DNA of 64,000 bases from JAGGAG01 sp964638035 (GCA_964638035.1 CAZWXD010000016.1:13447-77446), one strand, 5' to 3'; numbered from the stretch's first letter, positions 35,776 to 45,404 are shown. The notes: generated by a model from the letters alone, not told the origin. Numbers and translations are program-made.

Positions 35776-37992
35776 ATGACGACCTCCGCCTCGCGCCCGG
35801 CGTCCGGGGACGCTGCCGGTACCCCGGAGTTCCAGCCCTACGTCCCGGCGACCTCCAGCCCACCCGAGCTCACCATCAGGGCGCTGGTGCTGGGCGCCCT
35901 GCTCGGCATCGTCTTCGCCGCATCGAGCGTCTACCTGGCCCTCAAGATCGGCCTCACGGTGTCGGCCTCCATCCCCATCGCGGTCCTGGCCGTCGCCTTC
36001 TTCCGGACGCTGGGCAAGTCCACCATCCTCGAGAACAACATCGTCCAGACGACGGGCTCCTCGGGCGAGTCCATCGCGGCCGGCATCGTGTTCACCATGC
36101 CGGCGATCCTGCTCATGGGCTACGACCTGAGCGTGGGCGAGGTCGCCATCGTGGCGGTGGTGGGCGGGCTCCTCGGCATCTTCATGATGATCCCGCTCCG
36201 CCGGGCCCTCATCGTGAAGGAGCATGGCAACCTCACGTATCCCGAGGGCACCGCCTGCGCGGAGGTGCTGGTGGCCGGCGAGCGCGGCGGCCTGCAGGCG
36301 CGCCTGCTCTTCCAGGCCTTCGGGCTCGCCTTCGCCTACAAGTTCCTGATGGCCGGGGTCAAGCTCTGGAAGGAAGTCGCGTCCCGGAGCTTCGCGTCGT
36401 ACAAGGGCGGGACGATCGCGGCCGAGGTCTCGCCCGAGCTGCTGGGCGTGGGGTACATCATTGGGCCCCGCATCGCCGGCTTCCTCTTCGCCGGCGGCAC
36501 GCTGGCCTACCTCGTCCTCGTCCCCGCCATCAAGCTCTTCGGCGACGGGCTGGCCGCACCGCTCTTCCCGGCCACCACGCTGATCCGCGACATGAGCGCG
36601 GGCCAGGTGCGGGCCAACTACATCTTCTACATCGGTGCCGGTGCCGTGGCGTCGGCGGGCATCATCTCCCTGGTGCGCGCCCTCCCGACCATCATCTCCG
36701 CGTTCCGGGCCGGCATGAGCGACCTCCGCGGCAGCGTGGGCGCCGTGTCCTCCCGGCTTCGCACCGACAGCGACCTCCCCATCTGGCTCACGGTCGCCGG
36801 GTCACTGGTCCTGGCCGGGATCCTGACGCTGCTCCCCGGCTTCAGCATCACCCTGCTGGGCGCGCTGCTCATCATCGTCCTCGGGTTCTTCTTCGTCACG
36901 GTGTCCTCGCGCATCACCGGCGAGATCGGCGTGAGCGCCAACCCGATCTCGGGGATGACGATCGCCGCGCTCATCATCACGACCTCCATCTTCCTCCTGC
37001 TGGGCCGGACCGGCGTGGACCATCGCGTCGGGGCGCTCTCGATCGCCGCCATCATCGCCGTGGCCGCGGGCAACGGCGGCGCCACGAGCCAGGACCTCAA
37101 GACCGGGTTCCTGGTCGGCGCCACCCCGCGCCGGCAGCAGGTGGCCATCATGGTGGGCGCCATCACCTCCGCGCTCGCCATCGGGTGGACGATCACGCTG
37201 CTCAACTCGACCTACACCACCATCGTCCCCGAGAGCCACCCGGGCGTTCGCCTCGAGGCGGCCGGGCCCGGTGACCCCAACCGCGCCGTGACCACCCGGG
37301 GCGAGACGCGCGAGCATGCGGGCCGGGAGTGGGCGGTGTATCGCGTCAACGTCGAGACCAGGGGTGTGCTGCCGGGCAAGTACCTCGTGGATCCCGCCAC
37401 GCACGAGGTGGCCTACCTCATGGACCCGGGCATCGGTGGCCGCGTGCGCGAGGTGAACGGCACCACGATCACCAAGCTCGACTCTCCCAAGGCCACCATC
37501 ATGGCGCTGGTCACCGACGGCATCCTCACCCAGCGGCTGCCATGGGGGCTCGTGCTGATCGGCGTGTTCATCACCCTCGCCATCGAGTTGATGGGGCTGC
37601 AGTCGCTCCCGGTGGCGGTGGGCGTGTACCTGCCCATCTCCACCTCGTCGGCGATGTTCGTGGGCGGCGTGATCCGGTGGCTGGTGGAGCGGCGCCGGGG
37701 GACGGAGGAGTCGCTCGCCTCCGTCGAGTCGGGCCCCGGCGTGCTCTTCTCCAGCGGCCTCATTGCGGGCGGCGCCATTGCGGGCATCGTCGTGGCCGGC
37801 CTGGCCGCGTTCTTTGCCGGTGCGGCGGATCGTGCGGGCGTGGCGGCGGCAGACTACGTCGCGCACGTGCTGGGCCTGGAGCAGGCGGTCGGTCGGCTCA
37901 TCACCGGCGGCTGGCAGGACCTCGTGGCCCTGGTGATGTTCCTGCTCCTGGCGCTGGTGCTCCTGCGCGTGGCACGGCGCCCCGCCGCATGA
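35776..37992 (+). CDS. OPT-family oligopeptide transporter
   Basis: A 738-residue membrane protein with about sixteen membrane segments. ELTIRALVLGALLGIVFAAS, then the repeated TGSSGESIAAGIVFTMPA and GNLTYPEGTACAEVLVAGER, are hallmarks of the OPT superfamily. A soluble loop of ~90 residues near position 500-580 (PESHPGVRLEAAGPGD to LDSPKATIM) is typical of prokaryotic members. These carriers move small peptides or, in one branch, metal chelates by proton symport. ATG at 35776 follows AAGGA; its stop overlaps the next ATG by 4 nt. Confidence 0.94.
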   Translation: MTTSASRPASGDAAGTPEFQPYVPATSSPPELTIRALVLGALLGIVFAASSVYLALKIGLTVSASIPIAVLAVAFFRTLGKSTILENNIVQTTGSSGESIAAGIVFTMPAILLMGYDLSVGEVAIVAVVGGLLGIFMMIPLRRALIVKEHGNLTYPEGTACAEVLVAGERGGLQARLLFQAFGLAFAYKFLMAGVKLWKEVASRSFASYKGGTIAAEVSPELLGVGYIIGPRIAGFLFAGGTLAYLVLVPAIKLFGDGLAAPLFPATTLIRDMSAGQVRANYIFYIGAGAVASAGIISLVRALPTIISAFRAGMSDLRGSVGAVSSRLRTDSDLPIWLTVAGSLVLAGILTLLPGFSITLLGALLIIVLGFFFVTVSSRITGEIGVSANPISGMTIAALIITTSIFLLLGRTGVDHRVGALSIAAIIAVAAGNGGATSQDLKTGFLVGATPRRQQVAIMVGAITSALAIGWTITLLNSTYTTIVPESHPGVRLEAAGPGDPNRAVTTRGETREHAGREWAVYRVNVETRGVLPGKYLVDPATHEVAYLMDPGIGGRVREVNGTTITKLDSPKATIMALVTDGILTQRLPWGLVLIGVFITLAIELMGLQSLPVAVGVYLPISTSSAMFVGGVIRWLVERRRGTEESLASVESGPGVLFSSGLIAGGAIAGIVVAGLAAFFAGAADRAGVAAADYVAHVLGLEQAVGRLITGGWQDLVALVMFLLLALVLLRVARRPAA

Positions 37993-38390
37993 CCCAGCCG
38001 GCCTCCGATGCCCGGCGCACCGCCCAGGTGGTGTACCTCGCCATCGGGGCAGGTGCATTGCTGGTGACGGCGGCCATCCTGGTACTGGCACGCGGCCGCA
38101 TCCCCGACGCCACCCTGGCACCCTTCGCCTACCTTGCCCCGCTCCTCGCGGCCGTTGCCACCGGCGCGGCGCTGGCGCTGCGGCAGCGGATGCTCGAACG
38201 GGGACGGGGCCCGGACTGGTGGCAGCAGAACCTGGGCACTGCCATGGCGCTCTGGGCCGTGTGCGAGGCCGCGGTGCTGGCGGGTGCCGTCGCCTGGTTC
38301 CTGACGGGCAGGTGGCCGGCGCTCGCCGGGGCAGCCGCCGGCATGCTCCTCCTGCTGGTGAATGCCCCGAGGTACCTGGAGCCGAAGTAG
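37989..38390 (+). CDS. Small four-helix membrane protein
   Basis: A 133-residue hydrophobic protein with four likely membrane segments (VYLAIGAGALLVTAAILVLA; FAYLAPLLAAVATGAALAL; MALWAVCEAAVLAGAVAWF; WPALAGAAAGMLLLLV). ATG at 37989 overlaps the OPT stop, and its stop is immediately followed by the GTG of the antiporter, so the three are one operon. No family recognised. It may be an accessory subunit of either transporter; this is inference. Confidence 0.78.
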   Translation: MTQPASDARRTAQVVYLAIGAGALLVTAAILVLARGRIPDATLAPFAYLAPLLAAVATGAALALRQRMLERGRGPDWWQQNLGTAMALWAVCEAAVLAGAVAWFLTGRWPALAGAAAGMLLLLVNAPRYLEPK

Positions 38391-39983
38391 GTGTCCGTCC
38401 TCGACTACCCGCTGCAGTTCGGCATCCTCCTCCTCACGATTGTGCTGGCACTCGCGGGCATCGCACGCCGGTTGCCGGTGCCCTACCCGGTGATCCTTGT
38501 CCTGGGGGGTGTGGGAGTCGCCCTGGTCCCCGGTGTGCCCCGCGTCAACGTGAACCCGAACGTCATCTTCACGGTCTTCCTGCCACCCGTCATCTGGGCC
38601 GCCGCATACCACAGCGACCTCCGGCAGTTGCGCCGCAGTGCACTGCCAATCCTTGGCCTCGCCGTGGGCCTGGTCCTGGTCACCACCTTCGCGGTGGCCG
38701 CAGTCAGCATGGCGACGCTGCCCGGCATGTACTGGGCGTCCGCCTTCATCCTGGGTGCGGTCGTCTCCTCCACCGACGCCGTCGCGGCGACGGCTGTTGC
38801 CAGCCGGCTTGGTATCCCCCGGCGGCTCACCGCCCTGCTCGAGGGAGAGAGCCTGGTCAACGACGCCACCGCACTGGTGCTCTTCCATGCGGCGGTCACC
38901 GCCCGGGTGGAGGGCCGGTTCTCGCTCCTGCACTCGCTGGGCGAGTTCGTCTATGCGGCGGCCGTGGGCACGGCGATCGGCGTGCTCGTCGGCGTGGCGG
39001 TGCCAGCGGTGTCACGGCTCATCCGGGACACCGCCGGCGCCGTCACCCTCACGGTGCTCGCAGCCTATGTGTCCTGGATCCTGGGGGCGCGGCTCGAGGG
39101 ATCGGCCGTGCTCGCCTGCGTGGCGTGCGGCCTCACCATGCGACGCCAGACCCTCCTCCGTGCGTCGCCCGCCGTGCGGCTGCAGACTGCCGAGGTCTGG
39201 AAGCTCCTGGTCTTCCTGCTCAACGGCATCATCTTCGTCGTCCTGGGCCTCGAGTGGCCCAACCTGAGGCGCGACCTGCCCCCGGGCGGCATCATCAGCA
39301 TCCTGCCGGCCATCCTCGCGGTGTGCGTCACGGTGATAGTGGTGCGCCTCCTCTGGGTGCCCGCCATGTCCCGCATCGCCTGGCGCCTCACGCCATCCCA
39401 CCAGCGCACCAGGGTCGACCGGCGCTGGGTCCTGCTCTCGGGCTGGACCGGAATGCGCGGGATGGTGACGCTCGCGGCCGCGCTGGCGATCCCCACCGTC
39501 TCGTCCACGGGCGCGCCGCTCGACTACCGTGGACGGACCGTCATCGTGGCGTTTGCGGTGGTGCTGGTGACGCTGGTCCTCCAGGGCCTGACCCTGGCGC
39601 CCCTCATCCGCCGCCTGGGCCTCGTGGACGATGGTGAGGAGACGCGGGAGCTGACCCTGGCCCTGGAGACAGCCCTCGATGCCTCGGTGAAGCGGATCGA
39701 GGAACTGAAGGCACGGGGGGAATGGGACCCGGCGCTGGCCGACATGTTCCGCGGCTACTATGCCGGGGTCGTGACGGCGTTCCGGGGTGCCGCCGACCTG
39801 GACAACCACGCCCTCCAGCTGCGGCGTGAGGCGTTCGTCGAGCAGCGGGAAATGATCAGCGAGGTGCAGCGGACGGCGATCCTGGGCCTCTGGAAGGAGG
39901 GGCGCATCACCGACGAGAGCCTCGCCATCGCGCTGCGCCAGGTGGACATGCAGGTCCTCATGTACACCCCCCACGCCGACTGA
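38391..39983 (+). CDS. Na+/H+ antiporter (CPA1 family)
   Basis: 530 residues, twelve or so membrane segments and a cytoplasmic C-terminal tail of ~130 residues. The ion-binding signature is clear: GAVVSSTDAVAATAVASRLG and LEGESLVNDATALVLFHA, with the ND pair of electroneutral CPA1 exchangers. GWTGMRGMVTLAAALAIP is another family block. It exports Na+ (or K+) in exchange for H+. The GTG start touches the stop of the previous gene. The tail is predicted helical with RRxx charge clusters. Confidence 0.93.
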   Translation: MSVLDYPLQFGILLLTIVLALAGIARRLPVPYPVILVLGGVGVALVPGVPRVNVNPNVIFTVFLPPVIWAAAYHSDLRQLRRSALPILGLAVGLVLVTTFAVAAVSMATLPGMYWASAFILGAVVSSTDAVAATAVASRLGIPRRLTALLEGESLVNDATALVLFHAAVTARVEGRFSLLHSLGEFVYAAAVGTAIGVLVGVAVPAVSRLIRDTAGAVTLTVLAAYVSWILGARLEGSAVLACVACGLTMRRQTLLRASPAVRLQTAEVWKLLVFLLNGIIFVVLGLEWPNLRRDLPPGGIISILPAILAVCVTVIVVRLLWVPAMSRIAWRLTPSHQRTRVDRRWVLLSGWTGMRGMVTLAAALAIPTVSSTGAPLDYRGRTVIVAFAVVLVTLVLQGLTLAPLIRRLGLVDDGEETRELTLALETALDASVKRIEELKARGEWDPALADMFRGYYAGVVTAFRGAADLDNHALQLRREAFVEQREMISEVQRTAILGLWKEGRITDESLAIALRQVDMQVLMYTPHAD

Positions 39984-40005
39984 GCACCCTGACCCGGGAC
40001 GGTGG

Positions 40006-40011
40006 TACCTT
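40006..40011 (+). promoter_or_regulatory. Candidate -10 box near M42 start
   Basis: TACCTT ends 10 nt before the ATG at 40022, with only a pyrimidine-rich stretch between and no ribosome site. The mRNA may be leaderless or have a leader of only a few bases. Confidence 0.35.
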
Positions 40012-40021
40012 TCCCCTCGCC

Positions 40022-41092
40022 ATGACGACACCATCCCACAACCTCCTCACGACCCTGCTCGCCGCGCCGGGTCCCTCGTCCTTCGAGCTGCTTCCCGCGC
40101 GCATCTGGCGGCGGGCCGCGGCCCCCATCGCCGACCGCGTCGATGCCGATGTCGCCGGCAATTCCTACGCGACCCTCGACGGCACCGGCGGCCCCTCCGT
40201 CATGCTCGCGGGCCACATCGACGAGATCGGGCTCATCGTCCGCTACATCGACGACCAGGGATACCTGAGCTTCGACGGCATTGGCGGCTGGGACTCCCAG
40301 GTCTTCGTGGGCCAGCGGGTCCTCGTGATGGGGCGCGACGGCGAGGTGATGGGTGTCGTGGGCAAGAAGGCCATCCACCTGATGGAGAAGGACGACCGCG
40401 AGAAGGTGTCCCGGGTGGAGGACCTCTGGATCGACATCGGCGCCACGAGCCGCGAGGAGGCCCAGGCCCGGGTGCGCGTGGGCGACCCCGGGGTGCTGGC
40501 CGCGGGGGTGCTGTCCTTTCCCAACGGCCGCCTGGTGAGCCGGAGCCTCGACAACCGCGTGGGCTCCTTCGTGGTGCTGGAGGCGCTCCGCCTCCTGCGG
40601 GAGGGGAAGCGCCCGCATGCGACCGTGACGGCGGTGGCCACCACCCGCGAGGAGATCGCCGCCACCGGCGGCGGCGCCCGGACCTCGGCCGCCGTGGTGG
40701 AGGCGCGGGCGGCCATCGTGGTGGATGTCACGCATGCCACTGACTACCCGGGCATGGAGAAGCGGAAGCACGGGGATCACCGCCTTGGCAGCGGCCCCGT
40801 CATCGCGCGCGGTGCGGCGGTGAACGGCGCGGTGTTCGAGGCGCTGGTCGCAGCGGCAGAGGCCGAGGGGATTCCCTGCTCCATCGAGGCGGCCTCGCGT
40901 GACACCCGCACGGATGCGGAGGCCCTGTTCAACGCCCACCGCGGTGTGGCCACCGGGCTCGTGTCAGTGCCACTGCGCTACATGCACAGCCCCAACGAGA
41001 TGGTTGCCGTGGACGACGTCATGCATGCCGCAAGGCTGCTCGCCGCCTTCTGCCGGCGGGTGGATGCCGGCACCGACTTCGTGCTGCGCTAG
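40022..41092 (+). CDS. M42-family metallo-aminopeptidase
   Basis: 356 residues. The two-zinc site of the M42 family is visible: AGHIDEIGL (His and Asp), RSLDNRVGSF (bridging Asp), ATTREEIAATGG (catalytic and binding Glu), DVTHATD (Asp) and MHSPNE (His). The family includes glutamyl and deblocking aminopeptidases that form large tetrahedral shells and trim peptides in the cytoplasm. No signal peptide. Its stop overlaps the stop of the convergent HEAT-repeat gene by 3 nt (shared CTAG). Confidence 0.93.
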   Translation: MTTPSHNLLTTLLAAPGPSSFELLPARIWRRAAAPIADRVDADVAGNSYATLDGTGGPSVMLAGHIDEIGLIVRYIDDQGYLSFDGIGGWDSQVFVGQRVLVMGRDGEVMGVVGKKAIHLMEKDDREKVSRVEDLWIDIGATSREEAQARVRVGDPGVLAAGVLSFPNGRLVSRSLDNRVGSFVVLEALRLLREGKRPHATVTAVATTREEIAATGGGARTSAAVVEARAAIVVDVTHATDYPGMEKRKHGDHRLGSGPVIARGAAVNGAVFEALVAAAEAEGIPCSIEAASRDTRTDAEALFNAHRGVATGLVSVPLRYMHSPNEMVAVDDVMHAARLLAAFCRRVDAGTDFVLR

Positions 41093-42624
41093 GCTGGCCG
41101 CCTCGACGTCATCGCCCCGAGGGCGCGCTCCGCCGCCGCACGGATCTCGCCGTCATCATCGGCCAGCAGGGCCTGCAGGGCGGTGGCGGCGCCGGGCGAC
41201 CCCGCAAGCCGCAGCGCCTCGATGGCACCCAGGCGCACGGCCACCGGCCGCCGGTTGAAGAGGCGGCGCCCCGGCGCCGCGGCGCGGGCCAGCGCCTGCA
41301 CCGCGTCGGGCGAGCCAATGCGCCCCAGCGCGAGCAGCATCTCCCGCAACACGTCCGCGTGGGCCTCGTCCTCCGCCGCCAGTGCCAGCGACATCGCCAG
41401 CCCGCGCGACCTCGCGCCATCGAGGCCCTGCACCGCCTGGAGCCGCACTTGCGGTGAGGGATCGCGGAGCATCTGGCGCAGCGGCTCCGCCGCCGATGCG
41501 GTGCCGATCTTCGCCAGGGCACCGGCCACGGCGCGCCGCACCCGCTCGTCCTCGTGCATCACGTGCCGGGCCAGCTGCGGCACCGTGTCCTCCGCCCCGA
41601 GTTCACCGCACAGCTCGGCCACGTTGCGGATGACGAACCACTCCTCGTGCGTCAGCAGCCGCCCCAGCATTGGTGAGTTCGTGTTGAGTTGCCGCAGCGC
41701 GCCGTAGTACGCCCGGCGCTCCTCCATGGAGTCGGAGGCCACCAGCTGCTGGAGCAGGATGTCGGGCGCATCGGGGCCGGCGCGCTTCAGCACCTCGATG
41801 GCATCCTGCCGGGAGGCACCCACGGTGCGCCGGGCGACCTGTTCCACCGCACCCCAGGGCAGCATGCGCCGCAGCGCGATCTGGTAGGCGCGGCGCACCT
41901 CGCCATCGGGAAGGTTCCCCTCGATCCGCCCGATGCGGGCGGTGGCCTGGATGACCTTGTCGTACTCCTTCGCACGAAGGTCCTGGTCCACCAGGGCAAC
42001 GAGGTCGTCCAGCCACGCCGCCGCCTGCTCCGCCTCCGGATCCGCCTCGAGCCGGTCGATCAGCGCATCGGCGCCGAGCCCGCCGGCAGCATCGGGACGG
42101 TGGTAGCGAAAGACCGCCTCAGGGGTATGCGTGTCGATCTGGAAGGTCGACATGAGGTCACCAGCCACGTAGTCGTCCTGGTCCACCACGCCAGGCCCCT
42201 CGCTGCCGCCAGCCCCCTGCAATCCATCCGGTACGAGGCGCACATGGGGCCGAGCCTCCGGCTCCATGTCCTGGAGCATGTGCTCCACCGTGGGAAACTG
42301 TCCCGCCGGCGCTGCCAGCGCCCGCAATACCGAGAGCATGAGCCCCGGCGGCAACCCTGCCGCGATGGATAGCGCACCGATGCCATGCCCTCGCAGGTGC
42401 TCGGCCAGCTCGGTGGCGCCGGGCATCGCCGGTGAGATCGGCTGCCCGCCGACCGTCACCTCACTCCCCGTCACGACGAGGTCAACCGGTTCGTTCCCGG
42501 TGGCCGTCACGAAGGCGCGAAAGGCCCGTGCCTGGTCCTCCCGCCGGAGCGGCTGGTGCCGCAACAGGGCGAGCACGGCGCTCAGGGTAGCTGCAACCGT
42601 CGCTGCAGGTTGACTCAGGTACAT
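41089..42624 (-). CDS. HEAT-repeat protein
   Basis: A 511-residue soluble protein. The N-terminal part (~residues 1-100) is unclear. From about residue 240 onward several HEAT-like helical pairs appear, such as PQLARHVMHEDERVRRAV, AEPLRQMLRDPSPQVRLQAV and ATALQALLADDDGEIRAAAE. ATG at 42624 begins MYLSQPAATVAATLSAV; an in-frame TTG at 42666 is less likely because it lies in a palindrome. The protein probably serves as an assembly or binding platform. No catalytic motif seen. Confidence 0.83.
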   Translation of the reverse strand: MYLSQPAATVAATLSAVLALLRHQPLRREDQARAFRAFVTATGNEPVDLVVTGSEVTVGGQPISPAMPGATELAEHLRGHGIGALSIAAGLPPGLMLSVLRALAAPAGQFPTVEHMLQDMEPEARPHVRLVPDGLQGAGGSEGPGVVDQDDYVAGDLMSTFQIDTHTPEAVFRYHRPDAAGGLGADALIDRLEADPEAEQAAAWLDDLVALVDQDLRAKEYDKVIQATARIGRIEGNLPDGEVRRAYQIALRRMLPWGAVEQVARRTVGASRQDAIEVLKRAGPDAPDILLQQLVASDSMEERRAYYGALRQLNTNSPMLGRLLTHEEWFVIRNVAELCGELGAEDTVPQLARHVMHEDERVRRAVAGALAKIGTASAAEPLRQMLRDPSPQVRLQAVQGLDGARSRGLAMSLALAAEDEAHADVLREMLLALGRIGSPDAVQALARAAAPGRRLFNRRPVAVRLGAIEALRLAGSPGAATALQALLADDDGEIRAAAERALGAMTSRRPA

Positions 42625-42645
42625 GACCGATACCCCGACCACCGT

Positions 42646-42776
42646 CCACCGGTGGTTACCTTGCAAGGTGTTTCAGTACAAGCGGTTACGCCGCAAGCGG
42701 CAACCTCGGCGCATCCCGCCGGGGAACCACCCGGGTGCAAACCGCTTGCCATCCAGCCCCACGAATCGGCTAGAAT
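42646..42776. promoter_or_regulatory. Palindrome-rich divergent promoter region
   Basis: Between the HEAT gene and the M28 peptidase lie CCACCGGTGG (42646-42655) and ACCTTGCAAGGT (42658-42669), both perfect palindromes. CAAGCGG occurs at 42679-42685 and 42694-42700, and its complement CCGCTTG at 42742-42748; the outer pair extends to 9 bp (CAAGCGGTT with AACCGCTTG). TAGAAT (42771-42776) is a likely -10 box for the peptidase, with TTGCCA (42746-42751) 19 bp upstream and overlapping the last repeat. The arrangement suggests a repressor site, by inference. Confidence 0.5.
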
Positions 42777-42786
42777 ACCTTCCCCC

Positions 42787-44082
42787 ATGACATCAACCGA
42801 TTGGATGGCACCCAAAATGGCCCGTGCGTTGTCCGCGACACTGCTTCTCGCATGCCTCTCCACGGCAACGGCGCTGGCCCAGGAGGCGCAGCCCCGGATC
42901 CTCGACGATATCCGTTTCCTGGCGGATGACCGACTGGCGGGCCGGTTGACCGGCACGGCATGGGCCGATACTGCCGCCGCCTACATCCAGCGGCGCTTCG
43001 TCGCGATCGGGCTGCAGGCGCCCGCCAACGGGTGGTTCCAGGAGTTCAAGGTCGAGGGCAACCTCGCCCAGCGCGTGGGCATCTCGGGGCAGACCGGGCG
43101 CAACGTCATCGGGCTGCTCCCCGGCACCGACCCCGCCCGGCGCGACCAGGTCGTCATTGTCGGCGCGCACTACGACCACCTCGGGAGCGGCGCGTTTGGC
43201 GCGCTCGACCCCGACAGCGCCGGCAAGGTGCACAACGGGGCGGACGACAATGCGTCCGGCGTGGCGGCGCTGTTGAACATCGCGCAGCGGCTGGCCCAGG
43301 ACCCTCCCGCACGGACCGTGGTCTTCATCGCCTTCAGCGGGGAGGAGCTCGGCCTGCTCGGGTCCTCATGGTACGTGCGCCAGCCGGCCACGCCCATGGA
43401 GCGCGTGGTGGCGATGGTGAACTTCGACATGGTCGGCCGCCTCAAGAACAACCGCCTCATCATCTACGGGACGGAGACTGCACGCGAGTTCAACCCGATG
43501 CTGGATTCGCTGAACTGGTCGGCTGCCTTCGACCTGAAGAAGCGCGGCGACGGCTTCGGCCCGAGCGACCAGTCGGCCTTCTATGCCGTGAAGAAGCCCG
43601 TGCTGCACTTCTTCACTGACCTGCACGAGGACTACCACCGCAGCACCGACGACTGGCAGAAGATCGACGTTGCGGGGATGCTCCGGGTCACCGACTTCGC
43701 CACCCGCACCATCAGCGCCATCGCAAATGCGCCCGCACCACCCACGTTCGTGGACCAGCCTGCATCGCATGCGCAGGCGGCGCCCACGGCCGGGTCGCAG
43801 ACGCCCGGCTACGGCGCGTACCTCGGCACCGTGCCCGACATGGCCGGCGACACGCCCAATGGCGTCAAGCTGAGCGGGGTGCGCGCGGGGAGCCCGGCCG
43901 AGAAGGCTGGCCTCCAGCGGGACGACGTGATCACCCGCATCGGCGACCACAAGGTGGCCGACCTGCAGGCCATGACCAATGCCCTGCGGGCGCACCGACC
44001 GGGTGACGTCGTGGCTGTGGATGTCGAGCGTGCTGGCAAGCCCATGACGGTCTCGGTGACCCTGGGCGTCCGCGGCTCGTGA
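42787..44082 (+). CDS. Secreted M28-family peptidase with PDZ domain
   Basis: 431 residues from ATG 42787, with signal sequence MARALSATLLLACLSTATAL (starting 10 residues in) cleaved near ALAQE. The M28 zinc site is visible: GAHYDHLG (His), ADDNASG (bridging Asp), SGEELGLLG (Glu pair), NFDMVGR (Asp) and HEDYHRSTDD (His). A PDZ domain occupies about residues 335-425 (AGSPAEKAGLQRDDVITRIG). Likely a periplasmic aminopeptidase. No ribosome site precedes the ATG; it lies 10 nt after a TAGAAT box. It overlaps the next gene by 4 nt. Confidence 0.9.
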   Translation: MTSTDWMAPKMARALSATLLLACLSTATALAQEAQPRILDDIRFLADDRLAGRLTGTAWADTAAAYIQRRFVAIGLQAPANGWFQEFKVEGNLAQRVGISGQTGRNVIGLLPGTDPARRDQVVIVGAHYDHLGSGAFGALDPDSAGKVHNGADDNASGVAALLNIAQRLAQDPPARTVVFIAFSGEELGLLGSSWYVRQPATPMERVVAMVNFDMVGRLKNNRLIIYGTETAREFNPMLDSLNWSAAFDLKKRGDGFGPSDQSAFYAVKKPVLHFFTDLHEDYHRSTDDWQKIDVAGMLRVTDFATRTISAIANAPAPPTFVDQPASHAQAAPTAGSQTPGYGAYLGTVPDMAGDTPNGVKLSGVRAGSPAEKAGLQRDDVITRIGDHKVADLQAMTNALRAHRPGDVVAVDVERAGKPMTVSVTLGVRGS

Positions 44083-44546
44083 CCGCACCCGTGCTCGCGG
44101 CGGGTCCCATTGCCGCCGCGCTCCGCGCAGCCGCAGGGCGCGGCGCGGGCCGGGCGACGCTGCTGGAGCTGGCCGCCACGCAGATCCGCGCCGCCGGAAC
44201 GCCGTACACGTCGGTCTACATGTACATGCTGCACGGGGATGCCCTGGTGCTCGAGGCGCACGCCGGCCGCGACACCGAGCACACCAGCATTCCGGTGGGC
44301 CATGGGGTCTGCGGCACCGCCGTGGCCGAGGCACGCGACCAGAACGTCCCTGACGTCCGCGCCCGCACCAACTACATCGCCTGCAACGCCTGGACGCGCT
44401 CAGAGCTGGTCGTGCTCATCCGGCATGGGGATGTCATCCTGGGCCAGGTCGACGTGGACAGCGACGAGCCGGCCCCGTTCACCCCCGCCGAGGAGTCCGC
44501 GGTGCGCCAGGTGGCTGGCGTGCTCGCCGAGCTGCTCCGGCCGTGA
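44079..44546 (+). CDS. GAF-domain protein, free Met-R-sulfoxide reductase-like
   Basis: A 155-residue single GAF domain. The blocks PVGHGVCGTAVAEARDQNV and NYIACNAWTRSELVVLI, then GQVDVDSDEPAPFTPAEE, match the fRMsr (MsrC/YebR) family, which reduces free methionine-R-sulfoxide. Cys78 and Cys102 align with Cys94 and Cys118 of the E. coli enzyme by spacing. The third family cysteine, ten residues before Cys78, appears to be His68, so activity may differ. GTG start overlaps the peptidase stop (GTGA). Confidence 0.8.
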   Translation: MTAPVLAAGPIAAALRAAAGRGAGRATLLELAATQIRAAGTPYTSVYMYMLHGDALVLEAHAGRDTEHTSIPVGHGVCGTAVAEARDQNVPDVRARTNYIACNAWTRSELVVLIRHGDVILGQVDVDSDEPAPFTPAEESAVRQVAGVLAELLRP

Positions 44547-44561
44547 GCCGGTGAGGGTGGC

Positions 44562-45383
44562 ATGATGCGCCAGGTGCGCGGGGTATCACTCTTCGAGCAG
44601 CGCATTGGCAACGGTCCGCCCGTCGTGGTGCTGCACGGCGGACCGGGGGCCAGCCACGACTACCTCCGCCCCGGTTTCGACCTGCTGGCCGACGGCCTCA
44701 TGCTCATCTATTACGACCAGCGTGGGGGCGGCCAGTCGCCGGTGCCGCGCGACGTGCCCGTCGGGTGGCGCGAGCAGGTGGCCGACCTCGAGGCACTTCG
44801 CGAGCTGTGGGGCCAGGAACGGCTGCGCCTCTGCGGCTACTCCTTCGGCGGCCTGCTTGCCATGTTGTATGCCACCACCCACCCTGAGCGGGTGGAGCGC
44901 CTGGCCCTGGTGTCCCCGGCGCCCGCGTGGCGTGCGGCGCGTGCCGAGTTCGAGGCCACCTTCTCGCAACGCAACCTCGCGCCCGGGCTCATGGCCGAGC
45001 GCGCCACCCTCCGTGCCAGCGGACTCCGCGAGTCCGATCCCGCGGCCTTCCAGCAGCGCCTGTTCGAGTTGTCCGTGGCACCCTACTTCGTGAACCCGGC
45101 CCTGGCATCCCGGCTCACGCCCTTCCGGGTGGTGGCCCGGACCCAGCAGGAAGTGTGGGACAGCCTCGCCGACTACGACCTGCGGCCCGCCCTCGCGACG
45201 CTCCGGATGCCCGCCCTCGTGCTGCATGGCCGGGAGGACGTGATCCCATGGCGGGCGGCCGAGGCGGCGGCGAAGCTCCTTCACGCCGAATGGCACCTCC
45301 TGTCGCCCTGCGGCCACTGCCCGCATGTCGAGCAGCCCGAGGCGTTTGCGGCAGCCGTGGGCCCCTTCCTCCGGGCGGCGTGA
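44562..45383 (+). CDS. Alpha/beta hydrolase, proline iminopeptidase-like
   Basis: A 273-residue alpha/beta hydrolase. The oxyanion motif HGGPGASHDYL, DQRGGGQSP, and nucleophile elbow GYSFGG (Ser) match the proline iminopeptidase (S33) group. The acid is probably the Asp in HGREDVIPW and the His in CGHCPHVEQP. Cytoplasmic, no signal peptide. These enzymes release N-terminal proline or hydrolyse small esters and amides. It starts 15 nt after the GAF gene and likely belongs to the same transcript. Confidence 0.9.
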   Translation: MMRQVRGVSLFEQRIGNGPPVVVLHGGPGASHDYLRPGFDLLADGLMLIYYDQRGGGQSPVPRDVPVGWREQVADLEALRELWGQERLRLCGYSFGGLLAMLYATTHPERVERLALVSPAPAWRAARAEFEATFSQRNLAPGLMAERATLRASGLRESDPAAFQQRLFELSVAPYFVNPALASRLTPFRVVARTQQEVWDSLADYDLRPALATLRMPALVLHGREDVIPWRAAEAAAKLLHAEWHLLSPCGHCPHVEQPEAFAAAVGPFLRAA

Positions 45384-45404
45384 ACGCGCGGCGCTATCTT
45401 GTCC

